Positions 46,336 through 55,248 of a stretch of DNA of 64,000 nt are shown one piece after another. Positions within the stretch are counted from its first letter, which is position 1, and every line of letters starts with the position of its first letter. Both the position numbers and the translations under genes were made by a program. This DNA is from Lysinibacillus sp. B2A1. GTDB taxonomy: Bacteria > Bacillota > Bacilli > Bacillales_A > Planococcaceae. The stretch spans positions 1,746,501-1,810,500 of the forward strand of contig CP027224.1 in NCBI GenBank assembly GCA_002973635.1. Reading direction: 5' to 3'. The notes under the pieces are model-generated. The model did no database searches and was not told the DNA's origin. It worked only from the letters and a program-made list of their open reading frames with translations.

Positions 46336-46986
46336 ATGATTAATTTGAATGATTTAATAAATATAAAAAATAAGAAAGGTGGGTTATTGAAAGAAGGTGC
46401 GTATGATTTAATTATAGAAAAAATAGAATGTGAATCGGATAAAATAGATAAAAATCAAAATAGATATGAAATGTGGAAATTCAAATTGCGCTTAATAGAT
46501 AGAGATTATAGATTAACAAAAAATGTATTAGTCTATGATGAGGCAAATGTGAATGATATAGGAAAAAATCAATTAATGCATTTAATAGGATTGCTTGATA
46601 TTGACTTTGATAATTTAGCAATAAAAGAGTCGGAATTAAAAGATTTTTTAATAGAGAAGTTAAAGGAATTGAAAGTCGTTAGTAGCATCTATACAAAGAA
46701 TGGGAGGAATGAAGTTGGTTGGCTGTACTGCATAGAAGATAAAGAAAAAGCGTTAGAAAATTTTCATCGAAGAAATCAAGAATTTAAGAAACTTGATGAA
46801 TCTGTTGAAAAAATTGAGAAAATTGATGGGGTAGTAAGCGAAATTGAGAAAGTTGATGAGGTTTCACCAGATGAAGCACATCAAGTTTTGGAAAATGAAG
46901 TAAAAGGAAATGAGGAGAAAAGCACTCAAGCCAATGTAAATGGAACAGATGATATTAATTATACTGATTTTATCAAGTTTGATTAA
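46336..46986 (+). CDS. DUF669-like putative single-strand DNA-binding protein
   Basis: I start at ATG 46336 behind AAGGAAGG; 216 residues. Residues about 15-120 have the DUF669-type layout of phage OB-fold proteins (GLLKEGAYDLIIEKIECESD, MWKFKLRLIDRDYRLTKNVLV), then a linker rich in EKI/VDEV repeats and an acidic tail ending DDINYTDFIKFD, like the protein-binding tip of SSBs. It lies 70 bp before the polymerase gene. Function is inferred from layout and context. Confidence 0.6.
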   Translation: MINLNDLINIKNKKGGLLKEGAYDLIIEKIECESDKIDKNQNRYEMWKFKLRLIDRDYRLTKNVLVYDEANVNDIGKNQLMHLIGLLDIDFDNLAIKESELKDFLIEKLKELKVVSSIYTKNGRNEVGWLYCIEDKEKALENFHRRNQEFKKLDESVEKIEKIDGVVSEIEKVDEVSPDEAHQVLENEVKGNEEKSTQANVNGTDDINYTDFIKFD

Positions 46987-47056
46987 ATATGTTCATGCGA
47001 GTGGGGTGTAAGTGCTTCACTCGTTTTATTTTTCTAAAAATTGAGGAGGTAGAAAG

Positions 47057-50000
47057 ATGGATAAATATTATAAAGAAAAAAGTATTAATGAAATAATAGA
47101 AAAAAATGAATTTGTAAGTGTTAGTGGAAAAATGGTCAGTGATTTAACGGTTAAGGCATGGAACAATGGCGAGGGTGAGAACTTTATTTTTGTTTTAAAT
47201 GATGGTGCCAGCAATCTAAAGTGTATCATCTTTGTGAGGTACGAAGAACATGACAAGAATAATATAGAAACAATTAAAAACTTCTTTGTTAAAGGGCATT
47301 TTTATGAATTGAAAGGTAGAACGAGTTTAGACGAGAAGTATACAAATTTTAGTGTAACATCTGCTCATATAAGTAATACCAATGCGCCTACTATGCAATT
47401 GCAAGTAGATATAGAGGACTGTAAGGATATTACGAATGATATTGGAAAAAGAATAGATACCGATGAAATGGGTCGAGTTGAATTTAAAGCCATTAGTCAA
47501 TATTCCACCATGCAAAGCATTGTAAAAGAAGCAGCCGCTATAGAGTTGACCAATAGATTTAATTATCAAGGATTAGGCTTTGTGGAGAAGGGTACTGTTC
47601 GAGGTTTTCCTTTAATAGAGCAACAATTGAAGCAATACAAAAAGGTGATGGCGGAGGAATATAAAAATAATCCAAGTGAGGTAAATAGAAAACGCTTAGA
47701 GAATATTGAAAAATTAAAGATGTTTTATGGTGTTGATTTTTTAGTTCATCAAAATCGGTATCTGCATTACCTAGTAAATAGTGAGAAATTGCATGAGAAA
47801 AACAGTGAGATAACAGATGAGAAATTTTTGAGAAATGTTAAATATCTAGTATTTGATATAGAAACGACAGGTATTTACCCACTTTTTCATGAAATGATTG
47901 AAATAGGAGCAGTAGTTATAGAGAACGGTGAGGTTATTAAAGAGTTTAATGAGCTGATTAAACCTAAAAATAAAATCACTCAAAAAATTAGCAGCATCAC
48001 AAATATCACAAATAAGATGGTAGAGCATTGTGTGGATGAAGAAACCGCATTAAGACGGTTTTATGAATTTATTGGTGACGAAGAGTATGTTTTAGTTGGG
48101 CATAATGCTAGAGACTTTGATTTGAATTTTATCAATGTAAGAAGCAGAATGTACAAGCTGGATGAGAAATTAAATGATTTTGCCTTAATTGACACCCTAT
48201 ATTTAAGTAAATTTGTGGAGGAAGAAGTATTAACTAAACAGAGAAAGCGTAAGAATTATAGCTTAAAAGACATGTTAAAAAAATATGGAATCAAGATTGA
48301 AAATCATCATAGAGCTGTTTCGGATAGCTTGTCTACCTTCAATTTGTTTAATAAATTACTAGAGGATATGGAAGCTCACAATAAAGATTTAGTAGCGTGT
48401 AATGAGCCTTTAAAAAGTCAGCTAGATATGCGTTTTCCCCAAATGGTCACGCTGTATGCCTTAAATCGAGAGGGTTTAATATTTCTTAATCAATTAAGTA
48501 GCAAGGTCAACACTGATACAACAAACAAAGTTTTAAGCTGGGATGATATTAATGTTGAAGGGCTTCGAGAAAATATTTTAGTTGTAAGTAATGGCTTTTA
48601 TTGCAAAGACATCTTTGAAAGCCTACTAAACGGTAAATTTGATGAGTGTATTTTAGATAATTATGATGTGATTGGTTTAAATAGCCCGTATAGTAATCAT
48701 CATTATGAGGATGTACCAGCAGAAACTTTGAAGCGATTAATTAAAATTGTTGATGGGCTATGTCAAAAGCAAAATAAAACGGTTATTAGCTTGGGCGAGG
48801 TGTTGTGTCTTCACAAATATGAAGAGAAATATTTAGACATGCTGTGGTTCGATAATCGTAGCAAGGTATTTTTTGATAAGAATATCACCAGTATTCTAGA
48901 ATTTTTTGATAATAAAATTTGTAAAGGTCAGGAATTTAGTGATATTGAGCAAGAACTATATAACAAATTTATAAAGGGTAAATTAACTGGCGATGATTTA
49001 TTAAATGTTAATATTGAGGGTTTAAAACTTGAGAAACATGGTGGGAGATTTCATCCATATATTCAAAATAAGGAATTAGCAAGAGCCAATGTTTATTATA
49101 AATCGACAGAGGAACTATTAAAAGAATTTGCTTTTCTTGGTGAGGAAAGAAGCCGAGAAATTGTTTCTACCAATAGTATCAAAATATTGGATAAATTTTC
49201 CCCTTATGAGGTAGTACCAACGCATCCGTTAGTAAAGCCATCTATGTTAGAAGGCAATGAGAAGGAGAAAATGCTTGAGGTCATTGATAAAAGGCTAGTT
49301 GAGCTATATGGTGAGCATGTTGATAAGGTAATTCAAGAAAGGTTAAATAAAGAGCTAGAAATGGTCTTTAAAGGCGGATATGAGGTTGTATTTTATGGCA
49401 GTTATTTATTGGTAGAGGAAAGCAATCGCAAAGGCTATTTAGTAGGGAGTCGAGGTAGCGTTGGTAGTATGTTGATTGCTTATGTAATGGGTATCAGTGA
49501 GGTCAATCCATTACCACCACATTATCAATGCGATACGTGCAAAAAAGTAGAGTTTTGTGGGGATGAAGATGTAGTGTGCGGCTTTGATTTGCCTGTTAAG
49601 CAATGTATTTGTGGTGGTTCTTTAAAGGGAAATGGCTTTGGCATTCATTGGAGTAGCTTTATGGGCTATGGTGGTGAAAAAACACCTGACGTAGACTTGA
49701 ATTTTAGTAGTGAGATTCAAAAAGATATTATTGGTTTTATAACTAGTCTATTTGGTGAGCGCAATATTGTACGTGCTGGCACAATTAGCACACTTGCCGA
49801 GGGGAAAAGTAAGAAAATCATATGGGAGTATCATAAAGCTAAAGGAAATATAAAAGTAGAAACGCTAAAAGAACGATACGATAACGATATTAGTGATTTT
49901 TATGAATTAGATGATGTGGGAAATTTACATCCAATTGATTACATTCATTTTGATATAAATAATCACAACATGATTTATATAGAAAAATTAAAACATGAGG

Positions 50001-51133
50001 ATAATCGTGAGCCATTAGTAGAGATATTAACATTTGATTTCGATAACTTGGTATTAGAAGAAACACTCGATTTTTTAAATGGTGTAGCATTTAGTAGTGG
50101 TCAACATGCTGGAGGAATGTTGGTAATTCCAGAGGAGTTAGATGTACATTATTACAGTGGTATTACCTACAGTAAGGATGGTAATGACGCTAGTAATATA
50201 GCCTTGCAATCAGAATATAAGCCATATGAGGATGCAATTTTAAAATTTGATATTTTGAGCCAAGATGATAGTACAAGGCTGTATTATTTAGAAAAAGAAA
50301 CAGGCGTTAGTATTTCTGAAATTGATATGTATGATACTGATGTGATACAACAATTTGCGTTAGGGCGCACTGAAATGATAAGCGAATTTAATACAAACTA
50401 TTCTACCAATGTCACCAAGCAAGTAAGCCCTCAAAAATTTAGTGACTTGGTGGCGATTAGCGGTTTAACACATGGAGAAGGTTTATGGGATGGTAATGCG
50501 GATGTATTGCTAAAGAACGGCAAGGCAATTGGTGAGCTGATTACAAGTAGAGAGAACTTTAAAAGATTGTTAATGCGATATGGAGTAGAAGAAGTTTTAA
50601 GTAATAAAATCGTTGAATTTATTCGGAAAGGAAAATTGCATAGCGATAAAAATAAAGCCGCTAATCAAATTGAGTGGAAAAAATATGAGGAAGTTTTAAG
50701 ACAGCATCATGTAGATGGGTGGTTTATTGCAAGTATGAAAAAAGTTAAATATTTATATCCATTAGCCCATGCTGCTGCTTATGTCATTAATGCTTATAGA
50801 TTGGCTTGGTACAAAATATATTATCCACTTGCCTTTGCAAAGGTCATGATAAATCTATCTTTATCAGATAAAGATGTGGATAAAAGTATCTTTTTAAAGG
50901 ATAGGGAGCAAATTGATGGGTTGATTAAAAAATATGAAAATCCGAAAACGCATTATACGCTACCTAAAAAAATAAGAAAAAGTTCGGCTCAGCTATATTT
51001 TATGCGTTGGTTGTTTGATAATCATATCGAGCTATTGAGGGCTGATGTAGATAAATCAGAGGATAAGATAGCGTTGATTGAAGGGAAGAATATACGCTTA
51101 CCATTAATGATTAAAAGATTTGTTGATAAATAA
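47057..51133 (+). CDS. PolC-type DNA polymerase III alpha subunit of the element
   Basis: 1358 residues from ATG 47057 behind GAGGAGG. Order as in PolC: OB fold (about 18-110); degenerate PHP (140-190, VEFKAI in place of the metal-binding HxH); DEDDh exonuclease (264-430: DIET 267-270, HNARDFD 349-355, HRAVSD 418-423); zinc region with Cys 825, 828, 834, 841, 850, 852; polymerase core with Asp878 and Asp880 in PDVDLN, VRAGTIST, GQHAGG and Asp1065 in KFDIL. An insert of some 60 residues precedes GQHAGG. It looks catalytically complete and would be a second replicase beside the host PolC. Confidence 0.92.
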   Translation: MDKYYKEKSINEIIEKNEFVSVSGKMVSDLTVKAWNNGEGENFIFVLNDGASNLKCIIFVRYEEHDKNNIETIKNFFVKGHFYELKGRTSLDEKYTNFSVTSAHISNTNAPTMQLQVDIEDCKDITNDIGKRIDTDEMGRVEFKAISQYSTMQSIVKEAAAIELTNRFNYQGLGFVEKGTVRGFPLIEQQLKQYKKVMAEEYKNNPSEVNRKRLENIEKLKMFYGVDFLVHQNRYLHYLVNSEKLHEKNSEITDEKFLRNVKYLVFDIETTGIYPLFHEMIEIGAVVIENGEVIKEFNELIKPKNKITQKISSITNITNKMVEHCVDEETALRRFYEFIGDEEYVLVGHNARDFDLNFINVRSRMYKLDEKLNDFALIDTLYLSKFVEEEVLTKQRKRKNYSLKDMLKKYGIKIENHHRAVSDSLSTFNLFNKLLEDMEAHNKDLVACNEPLKSQLDMRFPQMVTLYALNREGLIFLNQLSSKVNTDTTNKVLSWDDINVEGLRENILVVSNGFYCKDIFESLLNGKFDECILDNYDVIGLNSPYSNHHYEDVPAETLKRLIKIVDGLCQKQNKTVISLGEVLCLHKYEEKYLDMLWFDNRSKVFFDKNITSILEFFDNKICKGQEFSDIEQELYNKFIKGKLTGDDLLNVNIEGLKLEKHGGRFHPYIQNKELARANVYYKSTEELLKEFAFLGEERSREIVSTNSIKILDKFSPYEVVPTHPLVKPSMLEGNEKEKMLEVIDKRLVELYGEHVDKVIQERLNKELEMVFKGGYEVVFYGSYLLVEESNRKGYLVGSRGSVGSMLIAYVMGISEVNPLPPHYQCDTCKKVEFCGDEDVVCGFDLPVKQCICGGSLKGNGFGIHWSSFMGYGGEKTPDVDLNFSSEIQKDIIGFITSLFGERNIVRAGTISTLAEGKSKKIIWEYHKAKGNIKVETLKERYDNDISDFYELDDVGNLHPIDYIHFDINNHNMIYIEKLKHEDNREPLVEILTFDFDNLVLEETLDFLNGVAFSSGQHAGGMLVIPEELDVHYYSGITYSKDGNDASNIALQSEYKPYEDAILKFDILSQDDSTRLYYLEKETGVSISEIDMYDTDVIQQFALGRTEMISEFNTNYSTNVTKQVSPQKFSDLVAISGLTHGEGLWDGNADVLLKNGKAIGELITSRENFKRLLMRYGVEEVLSNKIVEFIRKGKLHSDKNKAANQIEWKKYEEVLRQHHVDGWFIASMKKVKYLYPLAHAAAYVINAYRLAWYKIYYPLAFAKVMINLSLSDKDVDKSIFLKDREQIDGLIKKYENPKTHYTLPKKIRKSSAQLYFMRWLFDNHIELLRADVDKSEDKIALIEGKNIRLPLMIKRFVDK

Positions 51134-51183
51134 TTATATTGTATATTATTAATTGTTAGTTTGATAATTAATAAATTTGGTTG

Positions 51184-51215
51184 AAACCACTATTTTTATA
51201 GTGGTTTTTTAGTTT
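51184..51215 (+). terminator. Terminator after the PolC-type gene
   Basis: AAACCACTAT and ATAGTGGTTT form a 10-bp stem with a 4-nt T loop, then TTTAGTTTTTT. Confidence 0.9.
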
Positions 51216-51341
51216 TTTAAAAAATATCTTGTTTTTGCGTAAAATTCGATAGACGGTTTAAATTTAGTTTTTATATAATATTAATATATCATATGATTAA
51301 TATTTAATTTTTGTTATATGTATTAAAAAAGGAGAGATTTT

Positions 51342-51695
51342 ATGATTGGAAAATATTTTAATGATTTAGTGATGTATAGTTTGATAGAAAATGAAGTTGT
51401 TTTAGGTCGTATATACAAAATAGGTTCGAGAGGAGAGTATGTTTACTTTTTAAAAATAGATAATTATATGAGCATTGATAAAGTTAAAATCGATGATTAC
51501 GTATATGAGATTTTTGAAAATGAAATGTGTGGAGAAATTGAATTAGAAGAATTGATAGATTTGTTTGAATATAATGTAGCTATTTGTATCAAAGAAAATA
51601 GATATTTTGATGCACAATTTTATGATTATGAGCGATTAATTTTAGATGAATATGGTGTAATTGTCGGCTTTAAAGTGGAGGAGGAAAATAAATGA
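51342..51695 (+). CDS. Hypothetical small protein of integrative element
   Basis: 117 residues from ATG 51342 behind AAAGGAGAG. Acidic, soluble, rich in Tyr and Phe; starts MIGKYFNDLVMYSLIENEVV. Its start (VLGRIYKIGSRGEYVYFLKI) could form a small barrel. Stop overlaps the ATG of the next gene. No family recognised. Confidence 0.55.
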   Translation: MIGKYFNDLVMYSLIENEVVLGRIYKIGSRGEYVYFLKIDNYMSIDKVKIDDYVYEIFENEMCGEIELEELIDLFEYNVAICIKENRYFDAQFYDYERLILDEYGVIVGFKVEEENK

Positions 51696-51859
51696 AAAAA
51701 ATTAAAGAAAAATATTTAAATAAATTTAATGTGGGAAGTATTCATGATTTAGAAATAAATGACTTTTTAGCATATAGAAGTGAAATAGCTAAATGGAGAG
51801 GAAAAATTAAAGATAGAAAAAGAAAGAAAGAAAATATGAAAAATTGGTGTTGGAATTAA
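51692..51859 (+). CDS. Small basic protein, 55 residues
   Basis: ATG 51692 overlaps the stop of the previous gene (ATGA) and follows GGAGGAAAA. The product is strongly basic at the end (KIKDRKRKKENMKNW), compatible with nucleic-acid binding. Translational coupling supports expression; function unknown. Confidence 0.55.
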   Translation: MKKIKEKYLNKFNVGSIHDLEINDFLAYRSEIAKWRGKIKDRKRKKENMKNWCWN

Positions 51860-51879
51860 AGTGAAAAATATATAGATAT

Positions 51880-51900
51880 GAGGCGCTTTTTAAGTGCCTC
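51880..51900 (+). terminator. Terminator-like hairpin
   Basis: GAGGCGCT and AGTGCCTC stem (one G-T), 5-nt T-rich loop; short T content after it. Confidence 0.5.
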
Positions 51901-51938
51901 GTATATTAAAAAATTATAAATAAAAGGAGAATGATATT

Positions 51939-52214
51939 ATGAAAAATATAAAAATCAAAGGGATTAAAAAAGCCGTTGGTGAGTGGAATAATACTACACC
52001 TCAAAGTTATAGATACATTTATTTCGACCACGCTAAAAAAGAGGTATTTTGTGCAGTTACTTTTGGTTCACCTATCGTCTATGGTTTTGGTTTAAGTTGT
52101 GATGGTGAAGACGTTATTTTACTTACGAAAACATACAATGGAGTAAAAAGGAAAATTAGTATGAAAGAAATCAATGAATTATGTAATAAATATTTAAATA
52201 AAGGTTATGTATAA
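51939..52214 (+). CDS. Hypothetical small protein of integrative element
   Basis: 91 residues from ATG 51939 behind AAAAGGAG. Basic N-terminus (MKNIKIKGIKKAVGEW) and a beta-type centre (YRYIYFDHAKKEVFCAVTFG). Stands alone between two hairpins. No family recognised. Confidence 0.55.
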   Translation: MKNIKIKGIKKAVGEWNNTTPQSYRYIYFDHAKKEVFCAVTFGSPIVYGFGLSCDGEDVILLTKTYNGVKRKISMKEINELCNKYLNKGYV

Positions 52215-52234
52215 TTGTCATAGGCATAGTAAAA

Positions 52235-52263
52235 GAGGCACTCTTTGAGTGCTTCTTATTTTT
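52235..52263 (+). terminator. Terminator before the SLH genes
   Basis: AGAGGCACTC and GAGTGCTTCT stem with 3-nt loop, followed by TATTTTTATATT. Confidence 0.75.
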
Positions 52264-52370
52264 ATATTTTTTTAGATTTTCTGTTGTTTCCTGTCACAAT
52301 TAAGGTAAAATATTAATATAAATATCCCAGCATTTGTTAAAAAAATTTAAATTTTTAGGAGGAAATAAGA

Positions 52371-53600
52371 ATGAAAAACAAAATGAAATTAGGCGTATGT
52401 GGTGCATTATTAGTAAGTAGTTTAGTAGGAGGAGCCTTAGAAACGGGCGACTTAGTAGCTCATGCGGCTAGTAATGATATAAATTCTAAAGTAACTCAAC
52501 AAGTATTAGTTCAATTTAAAGACGTAAGCAAAAGTCACTATGCGAGTGAAGCGATTTATTGGGCCCAACAAAGAGGAATTGTATCAGGGTATACGGATAA
52601 AAGCGGTAAACCAAATGGTCTTTTTGGACCTAATGACTCTGTAACCGAGGCTCAATTTGTAAAGATGCTTTCTCAATATTTAAACTTAACCGATGATGAA
52701 GGGGATTTACCTAAGTTTACAAAAGCGTCTCACTGGTCTGACCCAAATTATGATGCTGTCTCGAAGTATAGTGTGCCTTTGAACGGCTATTTTGATAATA
52801 ATTTAAGAAACGCTAAAATTAACCGTGGAACTGTTGCTCAAGCAATATCTTATATTGTTGGTGATGCTTATGATTTGAAGGAATCTATAAATTATTTTTT
52901 AGCTGAAGGTATTTCTACTGGACAGAATCCACAGTTTGAAGATAAAGATGTTTTTAAATATTTTGGTTCCCAGAATACTTTAACAAGAGCACAAATAGTA
53001 GCTTTCTTGTTTAGAATGGATAATTCATCTTTAAATAATTTAGGCGAACTTGCTCACAATAAAAGCGCTGAAAGTAATGCTTTAGTTGCTAGAGCTAATG
53101 ATGGTATTAAAAGGTTAGATAGTAGTTTAAGAACTGGTAAAGTTTTTACAGAGCAAGTAAATACAAAACCACATGTTAACAATGGAGGGCCAAAACCACC
53201 AGAAGAAACGAAACCTGATTTCAGTAACGCTAAATTACCTGTGAGCGATAGTGCTTCGTCTAAGGATGTAGATGTAAATGAACTAAATAAAGTCGCATCT
53301 AAATTATCTAGTGGAACTATTGATAAATTTAAAGCTAATGGATATGAGGTGACTAATGCTAGTAATAGTATGATTTTCACTAAGGACTTTAGTATTTCTA
53401 CAGATGGTTCTGGAGGGTTAAAAGCTAGCTTTATTTACTATAAAGGTACTGATTTAAGTTTTGTTAAAGCAGTAGTTAAAGACTTAAGTGGTGTTACTTT
53501 AACTGATGCTGATTTATCTAAAACAACATTAGTAGTTAAAGGAAAAGTAAACATTATACATAACTCTAATGGTGGTAAAGAAATTAACATCGAAAAATAA
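52371..53600 (+). CDS. Secreted S-layer-homology (SLH) protein 1
   Basis: 409 residues from ATG 52371 behind AGGAGG. Signal peptide to about residue 33 (VAHAAS), then three SLH modules (about 48-105, 118-165, 168-220) with typical VTEAQFVKML and LTRAQIVAFLFRM, a proline-rich linker (GGPKPPEETKPDF) and a C-terminal domain of about 110 residues. SLH modules bind pyruvylated secondary wall polymer, so the protein should coat the cell. First of three paralogues. The C-terminal domain is unlike the other two at its end. Confidence 0.9.
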   Translation: MKNKMKLGVCGALLVSSLVGGALETGDLVAHAASNDINSKVTQQVLVQFKDVSKSHYASEAIYWAQQRGIVSGYTDKSGKPNGLFGPNDSVTEAQFVKMLSQYLNLTDDEGDLPKFTKASHWSDPNYDAVSKYSVPLNGYFDNNLRNAKINRGTVAQAISYIVGDAYDLKESINYFLAEGISTGQNPQFEDKDVFKYFGSQNTLTRAQIVAFLFRMDNSSLNNLGELAHNKSAESNALVARANDGIKRLDSSLRTGKVFTEQVNTKPHVNNGGPKPPEETKPDFSNAKLPVSDSASSKDVDVNELNKVASKLSSGTIDKFKANGYEVTNASNSMIFTKDFSISTDGSGGLKASFIYYKGTDLSFVKAVVKDLSGVTLTDADLSKTTLVVKGKVNIIHNSNGGKEINIEK

Positions 53601-53645
53601 TATGTTAATAAATTATAGATAAATTTAATTTTAAAAGTATATAAA

Positions 53646-53692
53646 AAATTAAAACTATAGGTGGTTTTATTTATCAGCTATAGTTTTAATTT
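53646..53692 (+). terminator. Terminator after SLH gene 1
   Basis: AAATTAAAACTATAG and CTATAGTTTTAATTT form a perfect 15-bp stem with a 17-nt loop, T-rich at the end. Confidence 0.8.
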
Positions 53693-53736
53693 CAAAAATT
53701 TAGTAATGTGATTAAATGAAAGGAGGACTTTTTCAG

Positions 53737-53859
53737 ATGGATAAAAAGAAAGTAGTAATACTTATTTTATCCATAGCAATAATTATTTCTATTTTGGTCT
53801 TATCTGTATTTTTATTAACTAAAGGTGATAAACCTAAAGATAATTTATATTGTACATAA
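53737..53859 (+). CDS. Truncated single-span membrane protein, copy 1
   Basis: 40 codons from ATG 53737 behind AAAGGAGG. Residues 1-30 match the start of the 151-residue protein at 56476; the frame then enters the leader of the next SLH gene (KPKDNLYCT) and stops. It is a by-product of the tandem duplication, but has its own ribosome site and may still be translated as a small membrane peptide. Confidence 0.55.
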   Translation: MDKKKVVILILSIAIIISILVLSVFLLTKGDKPKDNLYCT

Positions 53860-53883
53860 ATATGGTATTGGGGGAAAATTCAA

Positions 53884-55077
53884 GTGAATTTAAATAAAGT
53901 GAAATTAGGTACGTGTGGTATTTTATTAGCAGTTGGTTTAACAGGGAGTTTCGTTACAGTTGAAGCGTCTAGCGGAAATATAAATACAAAAGTAGCTCAA
54001 CAAGTTGTAGGTCAATTTAAAGATGTAACAAAATCGCATTATGCTTATGATGCAATAAATTGGGCTAAAGGCGAGGGTATTATTACGGGCTATCCAGATG
54101 GTACATTTAAACCAAATGAATCAATTACAGAAGCACAATTTGCGAAAATGTTAGCGGAGTTTTTAGGTCTGAAAGATGACAAAGGTGATTTAGTTAAAGC
54201 TACGCCTGCGAGTCACTGGAGTGATACATATTACGATTCATTAGCAGCATATAGCGTCCCATTAAATTCCTATTTTGATAATGCTTTAAGAAACAAACCT
54301 GTAAAACGTGGTGTAGTAGCACAAGCAATAAGTCATTTAACTGGTAATGCTAATAGCCTTGCTGATTCCATTAATTTTATGATTGGTGAAGGGATTACCA
54401 CGGGACAAAATCCGCAATTTGAGAATAAAGATTTAAATAAGTTCTTTGGTAGTAATAATAATTTAACACGTGCTCAAGTAGCGGCATTTTTATATCGTAT
54501 GCACAATATTGATATTGAGGAAGCTACGGGAATTGCATTAATTGCTAATAAAAACGAAGAAGGATTAAGCTTAGTAGGTCAAGCTAACAAGGGGATGTCA
54601 AAGCTTGATAGTAGTTTACGTTTAGGAAAATTAGGTAGTGAAAAACCATCTACTGGTGGTGGAAATAATAACGGTGGAAATACAAAACCACCAGAAGAAA
54701 CTAAACCTGATTATAGTAATTCAAAAATACCAGTTGCTTCAGGTGCTAAGAATGTAGATGTGAATACAGTGAATAAAGTAGTATCTAAAATGTCAGATGC
54801 TACTTATAAAAAAATAGTAAATGCTGGATATGAAGTAAAAGATACTGATACAGACCTTGTAGGTTTAGGAGATTTAACTATAGCTTTAAAAGATAGTAGT
54901 GGTATTGGTTTCCTTACATATAATAAATCAGTTTCATCTGATTTAGTTATAAGTTTAGCAAAAGATTTATATGGAATAACTTTAACTAAAAATGATTTAT
55001 ATCCAGGTTTTGAAAACTCAACTAGTAAATATGTAATAACTAACTCTGGAAGTTCTTTCACATTAAGAACAAAATGA
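53884..55077 (+). CDS. Secreted SLH protein 2
   Basis: 397 residues from GTG 53884 behind GGGGGAAAA. Signal peptide (about 1-28), three SLH modules (about 43-95, 108-155, 160-210; FKDVTKSHYAYDAINWAKGEG, ITEAQFAKMLAEF), Gly/Asn linker (GGGNNNGGNTKPPEETKPDY) and a C-terminal domain ending SSFTLRTK. Nearly identical to the next gene up to the linker. The C-terminal domain is the variable part and likely the exposed, functional one. Confidence 0.9.
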   Translation: MNLNKVKLGTCGILLAVGLTGSFVTVEASSGNINTKVAQQVVGQFKDVTKSHYAYDAINWAKGEGIITGYPDGTFKPNESITEAQFAKMLAEFLGLKDDKGDLVKATPASHWSDTYYDSLAAYSVPLNSYFDNALRNKPVKRGVVAQAISHLTGNANSLADSINFMIGEGITTGQNPQFENKDLNKFFGSNNNLTRAQVAAFLYRMHNIDIEEATGIALIANKNEEGLSLVGQANKGMSKLDSSLRLGKLGSEKPSTGGGNNNGGNTKPPEETKPDYSNSKIPVASGAKNVDVNTVNKVVSKMSDATYKKIVNAGYEVKDTDTDLVGLGDLTIALKDSSGIGFLTYNKSVSSDLVISLAKDLYGITLTKNDLYPGFENSTSKYVITNSGSSFTLRTK

Positions 55078-55101
55078 TTTTAAGGGAGGTTTTAAACTAT
55101 T

Positions 55102-55224
55102 ATGGATAAGAAAAAAGTATTAATACTTATTTTATCCATAGCAATAATTATTTCTATTTTGGTCTTATCTGTATTTTTATTAACTAAAGGTGATAAACCT
55201 AAAGATAATTTATATTGTACATAA
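55102..55224 (+). CDS. Truncated single-span membrane protein, copy 2
   Basis: Same 40-codon arrangement as at 53737, starting at ATG 55102 after GGGAGG. It differs from copy 1 by few bases and from the intact gene at 56476 only after KPKD, showing the duplication breakpoint. Confidence 0.55.
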   Translation: MDKKKVLILILSIAIIISILVLSVFLLTKGDKPKDNLYCT

Positions 55225-55248
55225 ATATGGTATTGGGGGAAAATTCAA

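Noticed and set aside
47057..51133. Host replicative PolC gene
   Set aside because: It lies inside an integrase-led, AT-rich element with its own primase and helicase, has a degenerate PHP domain and an unusual insert. The host copy is expected elsewhere in the chromosome.
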